Counted from the stretch's first letter, positions 35,807 through 45,091 are shown. The stretch is 64,000 nucleotides of DNA from Thiomicrorhabdus lithotrophica (GCF_029201445.1 NZ_CP102381.1:992001-1056000); one strand, 5' to 3'. Program-made: numbers and translations. The notes: generated by a model not told the origin, from the sequence alone.

Positions 35807-35824
35807 TAGGCTATAACGTTATTT

Positions 35825-36028
35825 ATGTTGAAATACCTTACTTTATTGGCCGTTGTCTATTTCTTTTACTGGTTAATTAAACAAAAACTCCGCAATCGTA
35901 AGCTGGAAGCTCAAGGCATTGTTGTTGAACAAAAGGGTATACGTCCTATCACTTTAATGAGCATTGTTATGGTGGTGATGTATGGCGGTTATATGATCTA
36001 TTTTTTACTTACAGATACTTCGCTGTAG
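35825..36028 (+). CDS. small hypothetical membrane protein
   Basis: A 67-aa protein with two hydrophobic segments (about 3-17 and 41-63) flanking a basic stretch (KQKLRNRKLEAQG), so probably a two-helix inner-membrane protein with a short cytoplasmic loop. It begins 18 bases after kdsB on the same strand and may be the last gene of that operon. I recognise no family. Confidence 0.6.
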   Translation: MLKYLTLLAVVYFFYWLIKQKLRNRKLEAQGIVVEQKGIRPITLMSIVMVVMYGGYMIYFLLTDTSL

Positions 36029-36058
36029 TTCAACTATTTAATATGGGTTGAAACCATT

Positions 36059-36970
36059 TTATTCTGGGGTTTGCCCATAATGATTTCTCGCTTTATCAAT
36101 CGTTTTGCAAAGTTCAGGCAAAGCCTCAATTAAACGTGCGGTGGGGCGCTGATATTTATCATTATCCAACTTGTAAATTTGCTGATTTTTAATGGCTTTC
36201 AGTTCGGTATAGCGCAACCAATCTTGATACCAGTTGTCTTGAAACGCACTCTCTCCTCCCAATAAAATCACTTGTGGATTTCGTTGAATAACACTTTCTA
36301 AATTTACTTCAGATGCCAGCAAGGGTAAATCAGCAAAAATATTGTTTGCTTGACATATTTCTAAAGCCAAACTAATAAATTGCTTACCATTCATTGTCAT
36401 TAAAGGTTGATGCCAAATTTGATAAAATGCATTGATAACCTTTTGATTTTCATACTTTTGTTTAGTCTTATTTAGAATTTCTAAAAGTTCAGAGCTTTTA
36501 AAGAGAGCGGTTTTGACGGTGCCAGCTTTCTCGCCAATAGTTTTGATGAAATTAGGAATATCTTCAAGTTGTTGAATCTCAGTTTGCCAGACTTCAAAGC
36601 CTAAAGATTGCAATCGTTCAATATCTTGAATTCGATTACCTGACTTCCAGGCAATAATTAAATCTGGCGCTAATTTAATTATCGATTCAATGTTAATGGT
36701 GGTTGAATTCCCAACAATCGGTAATTGACCAGCGGCTATGGGAAAGTCAGAATACTCAACGACACCAACCAGCTTTTCTCCCGCACCTGCGGAATAGATT
36801 AACTCGGTTATGTGTGGTGCTAAAGAGATAATACGTTCATAGGTAATATTTTCATTTTGCTTAGTCTCATTTGACCAGGCCTGGTAACTATAGGTAAACA
36901 ATATAACGGCAAGAGCCAATTTATGAATGATTAAATGGCGCTTTATATAACGGTAAGTCGATAGAAACAT
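36059..36970 (-). CDS. btuF: cobalamin-binding periplasmic protein (BtuF-like)
   Basis: A 303-aa exported metal/vitamin-binding protein of the BtuF/FepB type. The signal peptide is about residues 1-33 and contains a palindrome copy. RIISLAPHITELIYSAGAGEKLVGV is the family start, and SIIKLAPDLIIAW matches the NLExxLxxxPDLVL block. The last gene of the B12-riboswitch operon, 2 bases after cobO, so a role in corrinoid delivery is well supported by context. The BtuCD permease and ATPase are not in the window. Confidence 0.85.
   Translation of the reverse strand: MFLSTYRYIKRHLIIHKLALAVILFTYSYQAWSNETKQNENITYERIISLAPHITELIYSAGAGEKLVGVVEYSDFPIAAGQLPIVGNSTTINIESIIKLAPDLIIAWKSGNRIQDIERLQSLGFEVWQTEIQQLEDIPNFIKTIGEKAGTVKTALFKSSELLEILNKTKQKYENQKVINAFYQIWHQPLMTMNGKQFISLALEICQANNIFADLPLLASEVNLESVIQRNPQVILLGGESAFQDNWYQDWLRYTELKAIKNQQIYKLDNDKYQRPTARLIEALPELCKTIDKARNHYGQTPE
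36874..36885. repeat. dispersed palindrome ACCAGGCCTGGT, copy 10
   Basis: Lies in the btuF signal-peptide region, read there as YQAWSN near the cleavage site. Confidence 0.9.
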
Positions 36971-36972
36971 GA

Positions 36973-37581
36973 TTATAAGTCAACGCCTTTTTGGGCTTTG
37001 ATACCACTGGTATAAGCGTGTTTTTCATCTTTAATGTCAGAAACGGTATCCGCTAAATCACGAAGCTCAGCAATGGCAGAACGACCTGTTACGACAACAT
37101 GCTGCATTTCTGGCCTTGCTTGAATGGTGTCTAACACTTCGTTTTTATCAAGGTATTCATAGCTTAAGAGGTAGGTTAATTCATCGAGTACCACTAGGTC
37201 ATAACTTGGGTCAGTAAGCATCGCTTTAGCAATATCCCAACCTTTTTCAGAAGTTTCAATATCTTGCTGTCTATCTTGGGTGTCCCAAGTGAAGCCATCC
37301 CCTAATACGTGCCATTCACAGTTAGGTTGTGCATTAAAAAAAGCCTCTTCACCGGTATCGGTTCGGCTTTTAATAAATTGACAAACACCCACTTTCATAC
37401 CATGCCCTAAAGCACGCGCTACCATGCCAAATCCTGAGGTTGACTTGCCTTTACCATTACCGGTAATAACCAAAAGAATACCTTTTTCATCACTTGCCTT
37501 TTCAATGGAAGCATCGATTTGTGCTTTTTTGCGTTCCATGCGGACTTTGTGATATTGATCTTTTTTGTCTAAATCGGTCAT
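36973..37581 (-). CDS. cobO: corrinoid adenosyltransferase (CobO/BtuR type)
   Basis: CobO transfers the adenosyl group of ATP to the cobalt of reduced corrinoids, making the adenosylated form. The 202-aa length and sequence are typical: P-loop GNGKGKST at 41-48, [14 protein letters not shown], and [16 protein letters not shown] (Walker B-like). Its ATG overlaps the cobQ stop (ATGA), indicating translational coupling. Expression should be controlled by the upstream cobalamin riboswitch. Confidence 0.95.
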   Translation of the reverse strand: MTDLDKKDQYHKVRMERKKAQIDASIEKASDEKGILLVITGNGKGKSTSGFGMVARALGHGMKVGVCQFIKSRTDTGEEAFFNAQPNCEWHVLGDGFTWDTQDRQQDIETSEKGWDIAKAMLTDPSYDLVVLDELTYLLSYEYLDKNEVLDTIQARPEMQHVVVTGRSAIAELRDLADTVSDIKDEKHAYTSGIKAQKGVDL

Positions 37582-39080
37582 GGTGTTGTCCCTTGTAAAA
37601 TGTGTAAAATCGTATCCATGTCTAAGTGTTCTTCATAGGTATTGGCTAACCGTTCTAATTGTTGTTCTTTAATCTCGTTAATGTCAAAAGCTTGCTGGGT
37701 TTTAAAGCCAGCCCATAAAAGGATTTCTATTAGCGCTTGCGGTTCATCAAACAAACCGTGTAAATAGGTACTAAAGATCTGATTGTCGGCAGAAATCATA
37801 CCATCTATATTTGAACCAATCAGAAGAGCAGGCTTTTGATCAGTGTATTCGGTAGTTCCTGCATGGATTTCATAGCCTTTAACCTTAACCTTGTTTTTGG
37901 TTAATAAAAGTTGGCCTTCGCAAGTTGTAAGTGTCTTTTGTGGATTTAAAGTCGTTTCATAATCTAATAGCCCGAGGCCAAGTGCACTTAATTTCTCACT
38001 TTCCATTTTGAACGGGTCATGAATTTGTTGACCTAGCATTTGTAAACCACCGCAAATACCAATTAATTTACCGCCATAGCGTAAATGTTGATTAATGGCT
38101 GTTTGCCATCCTTGATCCTTTAACCACTGTAAATCAAACAGTACATTTTTACTGCCAGGAAGTAGGATTAAATCAGCAGGAGGTATGGTTTGATTATGAG
38201 TAATGTATTGAAAATCAATTTCAGGATGAATTCTTAAAGCTTCAAAATCCGTGTGATTACTGATATGGGGTAATAACGGCATTATGACCTTAAACTTTGG
38301 ATGTTGAGATTGAGGTGTTGGGATATTTTGCAACGGATTTTCTGAACGCGCAATGGCATCTTCAGCATCGAGATGTAAACCATGTAAATAGGGAAGAACC
38401 CCTAAAACAGGTTTTTGAGTTTTGGCTTCTAGCCAGTCCAAGCCATCTTGAAGTAGGGCGATATCGCCTCTAAAACGGTTGATGACAAAACCTTTAATTC
38501 GATTTCTTTCAGATTCTGATAAACATTCTAACGTACCAATGATATGGGCGAATACACCGCCTTTATCAATGTCGGCAATCAGAATAACCGGGCAATCAAC
38601 TTGCTCGGCAAAGCCCATGTTGGCAATATCACCTTTGCGTAGATTCACCTCAGCAGGGCTGCCAGCACCTTCCACTAAAATATAAGGGTATTGTTTACTC
38701 AGAATTTGAAAAGAATCGAAAACTGCTTTTGCAGCTTTCGGTTTATATTGATGATAATCCAATGCCTCTAAGTTACCAATAGAGTGGCCTTGCAGAATAA
38801 CTTGCGCGCCTGTATCAGTATTGGGCTTTAACAACACTGGATTCATATGTACCGAGAGTGGCACACCGGCGGCTTGAGCTTGTAAAGCTTGCGCACGACC
38901 GATTTCACCACAGTCTTCGGTTACGGCACTGTTGAGTGCCATATTTTGTGGTTTAAATGGCGCAACCGAAAAGTTACGCTTAGCCAAAACACGACATAAT
39001 CCAGCCACCAAGGTGCTTTTGCCTGCATCCGAAGTACAGCCTTGTACCATCAAGCATGAAGGGGATATGTCATTCAGCAT
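37578..39080 (-). CDS. cobQ: cobyric acid synthase
   Basis: CobQ amidates four side chains of adenosylcobyrinic a,c-diamide using glutamine and ATP. The 500-aa protein has the N-terminal ATPase-like domain ([42 protein letters not shown]) and a C-terminal glutamine amidotransferase domain with the nucleophile Cys in [10 protein letters not shown] and the paired HGLFD. It starts one base after btuB ends. No other corrin-ring genes are in the window, so the pathway must be completed elsewhere or the strain salvages intermediates. Confidence 0.95.
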   Translation of the reverse strand: MLNDISPSCLMVQGCTSDAGKSTLVAGLCRVLAKRNFSVAPFKPQNMALNSAVTEDCGEIGRAQALQAQAAGVPLSVHMNPVLLKPNTDTGAQVILQGHSIGNLEALDYHQYKPKAAKAVFDSFQILSKQYPYILVEGAGSPAEVNLRKGDIANMGFAEQVDCPVILIADIDKGGVFAHIIGTLECLSESERNRIKGFVINRFRGDIALLQDGLDWLEAKTQKPVLGVLPYLHGLHLDAEDAIARSENPLQNIPTPQSQHPKFKVIMPLLPHISNHTDFEALRIHPEIDFQYITHNQTIPPADLILLPGSKNVLFDLQWLKDQGWQTAINQHLRYGGKLIGICGGLQMLGQQIHDPFKMESEKLSALGLGLLDYETTLNPQKTLTTCEGQLLLTKNKVKVKGYEIHAGTTEYTDQKPALLIGSNIDGMISADNQIFSTYLHGLFDEPQALIEILLWAGFKTQQAFDINEIKEQQLERLANTYEEHLDMDTILHILQGTTP

Positions 39081-39081
39081 T

Positions 39082-40893
39082 CTATAAACTACCTTGTATT
39101 CCTACAAACAGTTGACGACCACCGTTCGCATAGACATTTTTAGGTGTTATGCCATCGGCTTGGTAAGTGGCAACGGCAAGCGTGTAATCTTCATCAAAAG
39201 CATTTAATACATTGGCATACACGGTTAAGTTAGGTGTCGCTTGATAATTTACCGATAAGTCGGTTACAAAGTAATCACCAATATTTGCACCTTGTTGATT
39301 CGCTTTGTCGTACATCTTACCAATATAGCGAGTATCTGCTTTTAAGGTTAGATCCTTAAAGCCTTCATAGCTGAGGTTCAGAGCAATGGTTTGTTCAGCT
39401 CGACGAGCTAACCATTCATTATTGTCATCTTTAGCAGTACCTAAAGAATAGGTTAGACCTAATTGTGTCTCCATACTTTCGATAAAAAGTTGGTAAGAAG
39501 CATCAATTCCTTCAAAACGTGAAGTACCTGTTAAGTTGTAATAATAGTCGTTGGGCCAAAGACCACCATAGCTAATCAAATTTTTGGTTGCCGCTTGGTA
39601 GTAAGTGATATCAAAACCATATGCCCCAAGATTTAAATCAAATGATTGTGTTTCTTCTGGATTTAGGTTGCTTGTTGCCCCATACGTGAGTTGAAACAGT
39701 GTTGGAGCATTGTAGGCGGTACCGTAGTTTGCACTGATAAAAACATCTTGGTTAAAGTAGTTTTTAATTCCTAGCTTACCGGTGACTTTGTCTTCAAACT
39801 GATTATAGCTGTCACTACGTAGAGATTCTGTGATAATCAGCTGATTGTTATTGAACTGGTTAGTGTTTGTTAGACCTAAACCTGTATTGTAGTAACTTTC
39901 GCCAGTGCCGAGATTTTCATATTGGTTGTTGCTGGCGATAAATGCTAAGGATTGATTTTTTTGGTAGTTGTAGCCACCTTTAACACCAAAGCTGTTGATT
40001 ACTGCGTCGCTGTACTGAGAAATTTCATTTTGAGTGATAAATAGCTTAGTATTTAGGTTGTCTTGTTTGTAAAGGTATTGAAGTCGCTTCATAACATTTT
40101 GGTAATCAACACTCGCTACTTGATCAGGGTTGCTGGCATAGTCATAGTTTGCAGTGCTATTGGCATTTTTAACCAACACTTCAATGCGATGAGTATCGTT
40201 AAGGTTAATACCCATATCTAAGCTAAAGTCGGTCTGTGTGAAAGCATCACTTTCAAAGTCATTGACATTGGTCTTATAAACTTTTACTGAACTAAAACCA
40301 TCTGTATCAATATTTGAGAACGAAAGAGCAAAGTCTCCTTCATCGGTTGCAGAAGAAAGGCTGGCGGATATTTTTTTGTATGCATTGCTTCCCAGCTCAA
40401 TGTTGACATTTCCTTGTGTTCCTGTAGAAGCTTTTTTGGTGATGATATTAATCACACCAGCAGAAGCATTTGCTCCCCAGATTCCTGACTGCGCGCCCTT
40501 TAATACTTCGATTCGTTCAATATCAGAGATGAGTAAATGACTAATTAATGCTCCACCAGTTCCCATGGTGTTATTCATTTCGATACCGTTCACTAAGATA
40601 AGTACATCTTTATTTGACTGGCCTCTCATAATGATTGAGGTAACGTTTCCTAAACCGCCATTACGCAACACACTAATTCCAGGAATTTGCTTAAGAGCAT
40701 CATCTAAGGTGCGGTAGTGGTTTTCAGCAATTTCTTCGGCAGTGATGATCGTTGAATCGGCTGTCACGGCATGGGCAGACATATCGATATGGTTAGCCGA
40801 AACGATAATATCGTTGAGTTCAGTGGCAAAAACTGTTTGTGAGGAGCTTGTGATAGCCAGCAATAGTGCTGACGATAATTTTGAAAGTTTCAT
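39082..40893 (-). CDS. btuB: TonB-dependent vitamin B12 receptor
   Basis: A 603-aa outer-membrane receptor. It has a signal peptide (1-23), the TonB-box-like NDIIVSA directly after, a plug domain (about 40-150; [52 protein letters not shown]) and a 22-strand-type barrel. The length matches BtuB. It heads the operon btuB-cobQ-cobO-btuF downstream of a cobalamin riboswitch, which supports B12 as ligand. GAAGGAAAATC before the ATG supplies the ribosome site. Confidence 0.92.
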   Translation of the reverse strand: MKLSKLSSALLLAITSSSQTVFATELNDIIVSANHIDMSAHAVTADSTIITAEEIAENHYRTLDDALKQIPGISVLRNGGLGNVTSIIMRGQSNKDVLILVNGIEMNNTMGTGGALISHLLISDIERIEVLKGAQSGIWGANASAGVINIITKKASTGTQGNVNIELGSNAYKKISASLSSATDEGDFALSFSNIDTDGFSSVKVYKTNVNDFESDAFTQTDFSLDMGINLNDTHRIEVLVKNANSTANYDYASNPDQVASVDYQNVMKRLQYLYKQDNLNTKLFITQNEISQYSDAVINSFGVKGGYNYQKNQSLAFIASNNQYENLGTGESYYNTGLGLTNTNQFNNNQLIITESLRSDSYNQFEDKVTGKLGIKNYFNQDVFISANYGTAYNAPTLFQLTYGATSNLNPEETQSFDLNLGAYGFDITYYQAATKNLISYGGLWPNDYYYNLTGTSRFEGIDASYQLFIESMETQLGLTYSLGTAKDDNNEWLARRAEQTIALNLSYEGFKDLTLKADTRYIGKMYDKANQQGANIGDYFVTDLSVNYQATPNLTVYANVLNAFDEDYTLAVATYQADGITPKNVYANGGRQLFVGIQGSL

Positions 40894-40954
40894 GATTTTC
40901 CTTCAATTCATAAATGTAAAATGAACGAAGGCAAACGGACAGGTCTAAATTGTG

Positions 40955-40990
40955 TTACCACACCCCGCAAAGGAGTATAAAGGCCTGGTT
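40955..40990. repeat. composite hairpin repeat, copy b (in btuB leader)
   Basis: The same layout as copy a at 14975: TTACCA, a 20-base insert CACCCCGCAA/AGGAGTATAA, then AGGCCTGGTT. It differs at three of 36 positions. It lies in the btuB leader, 62-97 bases before the start codon. On the transcript strand it contains ACTCCTTT, which could pair with the btuB ribosome site (AAGGA). Confidence 0.85.
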
Positions 40991-41103
40991 AGATAAATTA
41001 CTTGGCACTAAAGTGCATTATTACGATGACTTTGTGAATTTGGCTTATCTCCGTATTGCCCACCGCAATCGGGTCGAAGATGCTTTAACGCTTCTTCAAT
41101 TTT

Positions 41104-41265
41104 CAGGCCGGTATCCGGGCTTAAGAGCAGTTTCAGATTGCCTTCTCAGAACTGTGTTCCAATGGCTAAAGTAATCTGTTTTCTCTATCACCGTTGCGGG
41201 GGCAGCGTAGGAATGGAAGGGGGGTTACATTTACAAAAAACGTAAGAACCTTCGCACCAATCTTC
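41104..41265 (-). ncRNA. cobalamin riboswitch (approximate bounds)
   Basis: On the minus strand the aptamer core GCTGCCCCCGCAACGGTGA is at about 41188-41206. It is followed by GCCATTGG (like GCCACTGG), GAGAAGGC, and the B12-box-like AAGCCCGGATACCGGCC at about 41106-41122. Order and spacing are those of the cobalamin aptamer. It lies about 210 bases before btuB, within a leader of about 420 nt. Repression of the whole B12 operon by excess cobalamin is expected. The outer helix ends are not precisely placed. Confidence 0.88.
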
Positions 41266-41318
41266 CCGTTTAACACTCGACTTCCTGCATGAAAGTGTCG
41301 CGCACCTGAAAAAGAGGA

Positions 41319-41346
41319 ATTCTACTGGTAATCCATTTAATTGCAA
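41319..41346 (-). promoter_or_regulatory. candidate sigma-70 promoter of the B12 operon
   Basis: On the minus strand TTGCAA (41346-41341), a 16-base spacer, then TAGAAT (41324-41319). Transcription would start near 41312, upstream of the riboswitch aptamer. Confidence 0.5.
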
Positions 41347-41394
41347 GGTCTTTGTGTGTTGATTATGGGTTATGTAGAGGAACTGCAGATTAAA

Positions 41395-41434
41395 AAGTTA
41401 CCCAGCCTAAAAGGGATACAGGCCTGGTAACTTT
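41395..41434 (-). terminator. composite palindrome terminator after DUF3581 gene
   Basis: On the minus strand AAGTTACC pairs with GGTAACTT, which runs into TTTAA. The left arm is followed by AGGCCTGTATCCC and a small inner hairpin. It is the dispersed palindrome opened by an insert. It ends transcription about 40 bases after the DUF3581 gene, just upstream of the B12-operon promoter. Confidence 0.75.
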
Positions 41435-41473
41435 GTTATTTGAATGATTGTTTAGAGTTGGGAGTGTTTGCGA

Positions 41474-42181
41474 TTAAGCTACGTAACTCGATTTTGATGT
41501 TTCGTATAAATCGATTAATCCATCTACTTTAGCTTGGTCATACTCACGTAAGCCACTTAAAACCATAGTTTTGTAGCCAGAACCGACTTTGGTATCATCA
41601 TCAAGCACGTCAAATTCAATACGTACCGTACCGCGTTTACCTTCCACTTCTAAGCTGGTATTGCTTAATTTTAGGCTTGGTTTGTTAACCTCCAAGTTAT
41701 CAAATTCAAAGGCCATGCTTTCGTAGATAACCATTGGACGGTCTGGATTAATCATCACGTTATGTTGTTTCATTAATGGTACAAGAATATGCGGAAAACT
41801 GTGACCTGAAAAAGCAACATAAGCACGAGAAAACCCTTCAATAAAGTTCATGTCATCGCTGATGTTACCTTCTCTAGAAATGTCTAGGTAAGCCTTGTCG
41901 TTGTTGTCTTTAATGATAAAGTTGTTATCTGCTGATTTAGGGAAAACAAGTTCAACCCCTTTACCAACCATTCCAGTATAGTTAAACGTCATTTTTTCAG
42001 ATAAACCAAAACGCGCTAATGTCATTGCAAATAATAAGTCTCCTGGTACACAAAAACGTTTAGAGTCTGGGTTGTGTAAGGGATTAAAGTCGTCAGAGAC
42101 TTCTTTGGCAAAGCGGCTACCTTGTTCAGGTGTGATGATGATTAAATCGTTGTGAATACTGTGAAAATCGTCTAAATACAT
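41474..42181 (-). CDS. DUF3581 family protein
   Basis: A 235-aa soluble protein with the DUF3581 N-terminal pattern: TPEQGSRFAKEVSDDFNPLHNPDSKRFCVPGDLLFA (residues 17-52). DFNPLH and the following hydrophobic block suggest a hot-dog/MaoC-like fold, which is inference. No signal peptide is present. It is monocistronic, ended by a composite palindrome terminator. The biological role is unknown. Confidence 0.85.
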   Translation of the reverse strand: MYLDDFHSIHNDLIIITPEQGSRFAKEVSDDFNPLHNPDSKRFCVPGDLLFAMTLARFGLSEKMTFNYTGMVGKGVELVFPKSADNNFIIKDNNDKAYLDISREGNISDDMNFIEGFSRAYVAFSGHSFPHILVPLMKQHNVMINPDRPMVIYESMAFEFDNLEVNKPSLKLSNTSLEVEGKRGTVRIEFDVLDDDTKVGSGYKTMVLSGLREYDQAKVDGLIDLYETSKSSYVA

Positions 42182-42314
42182 ATGTTCTCAATAGTTGTGC
42201 GTAATGGGCGTAAATGAATAATCGGGGAATAATACCCAAATATATGAAAATAATCATCTTTTTAAGGAAGTTATTTTCATTTTTGAGGGGGTGCTGAATG
42301 GTTGTTTTGTGCTT

Positions 42315-42770
42315 TTATTGCGTTGTTATAGCTTGTTTTACCAGGCCTGCTAGAGCTTGCTGTAATTTGTTTATCGCAGGGCATTCTTTTATATTGTGCC
42401 TGTTGGCAATAAAATTCATATCGTTATAACCTAGCCAAACCTTATTGTCTTTGTCTTGCCAGACTAAGACCTTAAGAGGTAAATCAATGCCAGCTGTTTG
42501 CGCACATTCCATCAGTGGTGTGCCGCCTTTTGGGTTGCCAAAAATAAGTAGCTCTGTTGCGGGTAGTTGCTTACCAATCTTTTGCGCGCCTGCGGAATGA
42601 TTAATTCGTGCAAATATATTGAGGCCTTTTTGTTTGGCAAGGGTTTCAAACTTGTCCATAGTCTGTTTTGGGTGGAAGGCGCTTTGGTGAACAATGAGAC
42701 CTTCAGCCGCATAGGTATGAGAGAGAAAACTGAATAATGAAATTGCGATAATAAGTTGGATAAGCTTCAT
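42315..42770 (-). CDS. exported DUF302 family protein
   Basis: A 151-aa periplasmic protein with a signal peptide ending near SHTYA (residue 21) and a DUF302 domain: FARINHSAGAQKIGKQLPATELLIFGNPKGGTPLM. In this family the domain may bind small molecules or hemes, but function is not established. A one-sided motif copy (ACCAGGCCT, 42340-42348) falls in its last codons. It stands alone. Confidence 0.85.
   Translation of the reverse strand: MKLIQLIIAISLFSFLSHTYAAEGLIVHQSAFHPKQTMDKFETLAKQKGLNIFARINHSAGAQKIGKQLPATELLIFGNPKGGTPLMECAQTAGIDLPLKVLVWQDKDNKVWLGYNDMNFIANRHNIKECPAINKLQQALAGLVKQAITTQ
42340..42348 (-). repeat. one-sided motif copy at the DUF302 gene 3' end
   Basis: On the coding (minus) strand GCAGGCCTGGTAAAACA, near the end of the DUF302 gene and read as AGLVK. 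Confidence 0.55.
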
Positions 42771-42791
42771 GTAAATCCTTTAAAAGTTGCA

Positions 42792-43109
42792 TTAAGTTAA
42801 ATAACAATCTGACCACACAGCAAGTTCATTGCCGTTAGGATCCTTAAAGTGAATACGTCTTCCACCAGGGAAATCAAAAGTGGGTTTTATGATTAAACCA
42901 CCTTCAGCTTTGATTTTAGATTCTGTTGCTATTAGGTCATCACTATAAATAATGACGAGTGCACTTCCATTTTCAGTCGAACTTGAGAGTTCTGCTTTAT
43001 AAAAACCACCTTCTAATCCAGCATGAGTAAAAGCAATATATTCAGAACTATAGTCCGTAAAGTGCCAATCAAATACAGCTGTAAAAAAGTGTTTTGCTGA
43101 TTCATACCG
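42792..43109 (-). pseudogene. VOC/glyoxalase family gene, 5' end missing
   Basis: The minus strand encodes YESAKHFFTAVFDWHFTDYS through FPGGRRIHFKDPNGNELAVW, the middle and C-terminal parts of a small VOC (glyoxalase/bleomycin resistance) protein, ending at TAA 42792-42794. Directly upstream in frame is a TAA (43110-43112), and there is no start codon or first beta-strand. About 15 N-terminal residues are lost. A frameshift near 43110-43135 is possible. It is likely a recent pseudogene, since the rest of the frame is intact. Confidence 0.75.
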
Positions 43110-43265
43110 TTACCTTCGATTGGAAAAGGGTGTTAGATAATCTTACTATACCGTTTTTAAACTGTTTTTTATTTGGAATGAAGAATCAAGTCAATCTTTT
43201 TGTGTATTAGAGATAAAGCCAAAATAATGTTTAGGTCTAAATCAAGTAACGGATGTAAAAAATGG

Positions 43266-43853
43266 CTATCTAGCCTGTTTACCTAGTTCATTGAGCATTT
43301 TTAGCCAAGTTTTTCGTTTAGATTCGGTCATGTTTTCAATAGAACCAATCAGCGTATCTTTAATAGGTGATATACCACAAAATTTTAAAATATTGCGTTT
43401 AAGGTTTTTTAGACTATGGGCACCATAAAACCAACGGTAGATTAAAGCAGGCATGCCCATCGTGACCACTATGCGTGCACTTCTTCCTTTAAGTAATTTT
43501 TTAGGCCAACTATTTCTGTCGCCAGAGGTCATTGCAAAACCAGGGCGTAAAACTTGTTCCCAAAAACCCTTTAATATAGCAGGCATCGTACCTAACCATA
43601 GAGGATATAAAATCACGATATGTTCAGCCCACATAATGGCATCTTGGGCGCCTATTATGTCGTTGGAAGGAGATTGGTTTTCAAATTCCTGTTCGCTACT
43701 TAACAGTGAAAAGTTTAATTTAGCCACGTTAAGCGTTTTAAGTTGATGGCCAGCTTGTTCTGCACCAGTAGCATAAGCTTTGGCGAGAGTATGGCCAAAA
43801 TGTGGGTGCGTTGAGTCTGGGTGCCCTTGAATAATAAGAATGCGTTTAGACAT
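43266..43853 (-). CDS. NAD(P)H dehydrogenase (quinone)/flavodoxin-like oxidoreductase
   Basis: A 195-aa flavodoxin-fold protein of the KefF/MdaB-like NAD(P)H quinone oxidoreductase family. The FMN phosphate loop is ILIIQGHPDSTHPHFG (5-20), and the conserved quinone-reductase block is VILYPLWLGTMPAILKGFWEQVLRPGFA (about 80-107). Two-electron quinone reduction in the cytoplasm is likely; the physiological acceptor is unknown. No K+ efflux gene is adjacent. Confidence 0.85.
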   Translation of the reverse strand: MSKRILIIQGHPDSTHPHFGHTLAKAYATGAEQAGHQLKTLNVAKLNFSLLSSEQEFENQSPSNDIIGAQDAIMWAEHIVILYPLWLGTMPAILKGFWEQVLRPGFAMTSGDRNSWPKKLLKGRSARIVVTMGMPALIYRWFYGAHSLKNLKRNILKFCGISPIKDTLIGSIENMTESKRKTWLKMLNELGKQAR

Positions 43854-43975
43854 GCAAAACCTCCATGTAAGCTTAACTTACTGTAAAGATATTTAAATGT
43901 ATATTAATTTGAGTCTTACTTGGTTAACTATACAAGAATAAGCTATAGCTTTGTATTTAGGGGAGAAATAAAGTT

Positions 43976-43987
43976 ACCAGGCCTGGT
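43976..43987. repeat. dispersed palindrome ACCAGGCCTGGT, copy 11
   Basis: Directly abuts the TAA stop (43987-43989) of the LysE/RhtB gene; on the coding strand the stop reads into CCAGGCCTGGTAACTT. Confidence 0.9.
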
Positions 43988-44613
43988 TAATGGTTGCTTG
44001 ATGTTAACAGTTTTAAAGCTAATCCCACAAAGACAAGTGCAGCAAATCGGTTTAAATAAACCTGTGCCTTTTCAGAACGGTTAAGCCAGTTACCTAATTT
44101 ACCGGCAACTAATGAGATACTAATAAATAGTACTAAGCCTAAAACCATAAAGATAGCCCCTAATATGAAAACTTGAGAAGCAATAGAACCGTTCTCAGAA
44201 GAGACAAATTGTGGTAAAAAAGCTAAAAAGAATATCGTTACTTTAGGGTTGCTTAAGTTCATTAAGATACCGCGTCTATAAAGTTGAAAAGCGGTTTTTG
44301 TAATGTTTTTTTCAGCTTGAAGCTTAGTTGAATGTGCGTGAAAGGCCTGCCACGCTAAGTAAAGTAGATACATAGCACCAAGGGTTTTTAAAATAGTAAA
44401 AGCCAGTTCCGAGGTATGTAAAATAGCCGCCACACCAAATGCGACGGCTGAAGTATGTGCAATGAGGCCCGTACAGAGTCCTAGCGTGACTAAAATACCC
44501 GTTCTACTGCCATTTATGGCCGATTGGGTAATCACAAAAATTAAGTCAGGCCCAGGTGAAATAATCAGCACGATTGAAGCAAAAATAAATGTAATAATCG
44601 ATTCTATAGGCAT
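43987..44613 (-). CDS. LysE/RhtB family amino-acid exporter
   Basis: A 208-aa inner-membrane protein with six hydrophobic helices. The N-terminal FIFASIVLIISPGPDLIFVI and NGSRTGILVTLGLCTGLIAHT (about 34-54) are the LysE/RhtB signature. It exports amino acids or derivatives by proton exchange; the substrate cannot be told. Its stop codon is fused to a palindrome copy. Confidence 0.9.
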   Translation of the reverse strand: MPIESIITFIFASIVLIISPGPDLIFVITQSAINGSRTGILVTLGLCTGLIAHTSAVAFGVAAILHTSELAFTILKTLGAMYLLYLAWQAFHAHSTKLQAEKNITKTAFQLYRRGILMNLSNPKVTIFFLAFLPQFVSSENGSIASQVFILGAIFMVLGLVLFISISLVAGKLGNWLNRSEKAQVYLNRFAALVFVGLALKLLTSSNH

Positions 44614-44670
44614 TTAACTATCCATTTAATTTTTATCTTAGGTTTTTCAAGATTCGTTCTATTTAGTAGA

Positions 44671-44949
44671 TTAGCTACGATAGATTGTTTCAATTAAATG
44701 AAAACCAAATTTGGTTTTGATTGGGCCATGCACCGTAAGTAATGGTAATTTGAACACCACGTTATCAAACGCTTTAACCATTGTGCCTGGTTGAAACTCA
44801 CCTAAGTTTCCGCCTTTCTTTTTAGAAGGGCATAAGGAGTGTTTTTTGGCTAAGGTGGCAAAGTCTGCGCCTTTAGCTAACTGTTGTTTAAGTTTTTCAG
44901 CTTCTTCTTTGGTTTTTACCAAAATATGACGTGCGCAGGCTAATGCCAT
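44671..44949 (-). CDS. parvulin-type peptidyl-prolyl isomerase
   Basis: A 92-aa single-domain parvulin (PpiC type). It has ARHILVKTKEEAEKL at the start, the FATLAKKHSLCPSKKKGGNLGEF core (about 30-52), and VHGPIKTKFGFHLIETIYR at the C-terminus. It catalyses cis-trans isomerisation of prolyl bonds in the cytoplasm, as no signal peptide is present. It stands alone between the LysE gene and the divergent glnS. Confidence 0.93.
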   Translation of the reverse strand: MALACARHILVKTKEEAEKLKQQLAKGADFATLAKKHSLCPSKKKGGNLGEFQPGTMVKAFDNVVFKLPLLTVHGPIKTKFGFHLIETIYRS

Positions 44950-45091
44950 TGAGTATTCCTTTATGTTACCGAATTAGAGTAAAACCTATTATATCGACTA
45001 GATTAAAACAATGAATAAAAACCAAGTTAACAGGCCTGGCAGCTTGAATTGAAAATGTCTCAAAAGACTGTTTTTTAGATACGTTTATACT

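Noticed and set aside
40950-41174. 74-aa plus-strand ORF upstream of btuB
   Set aside because: It lies across the composite repeat and the cobalamin riboswitch core, whose structure explains the sequence. No ribosome site or family pattern.
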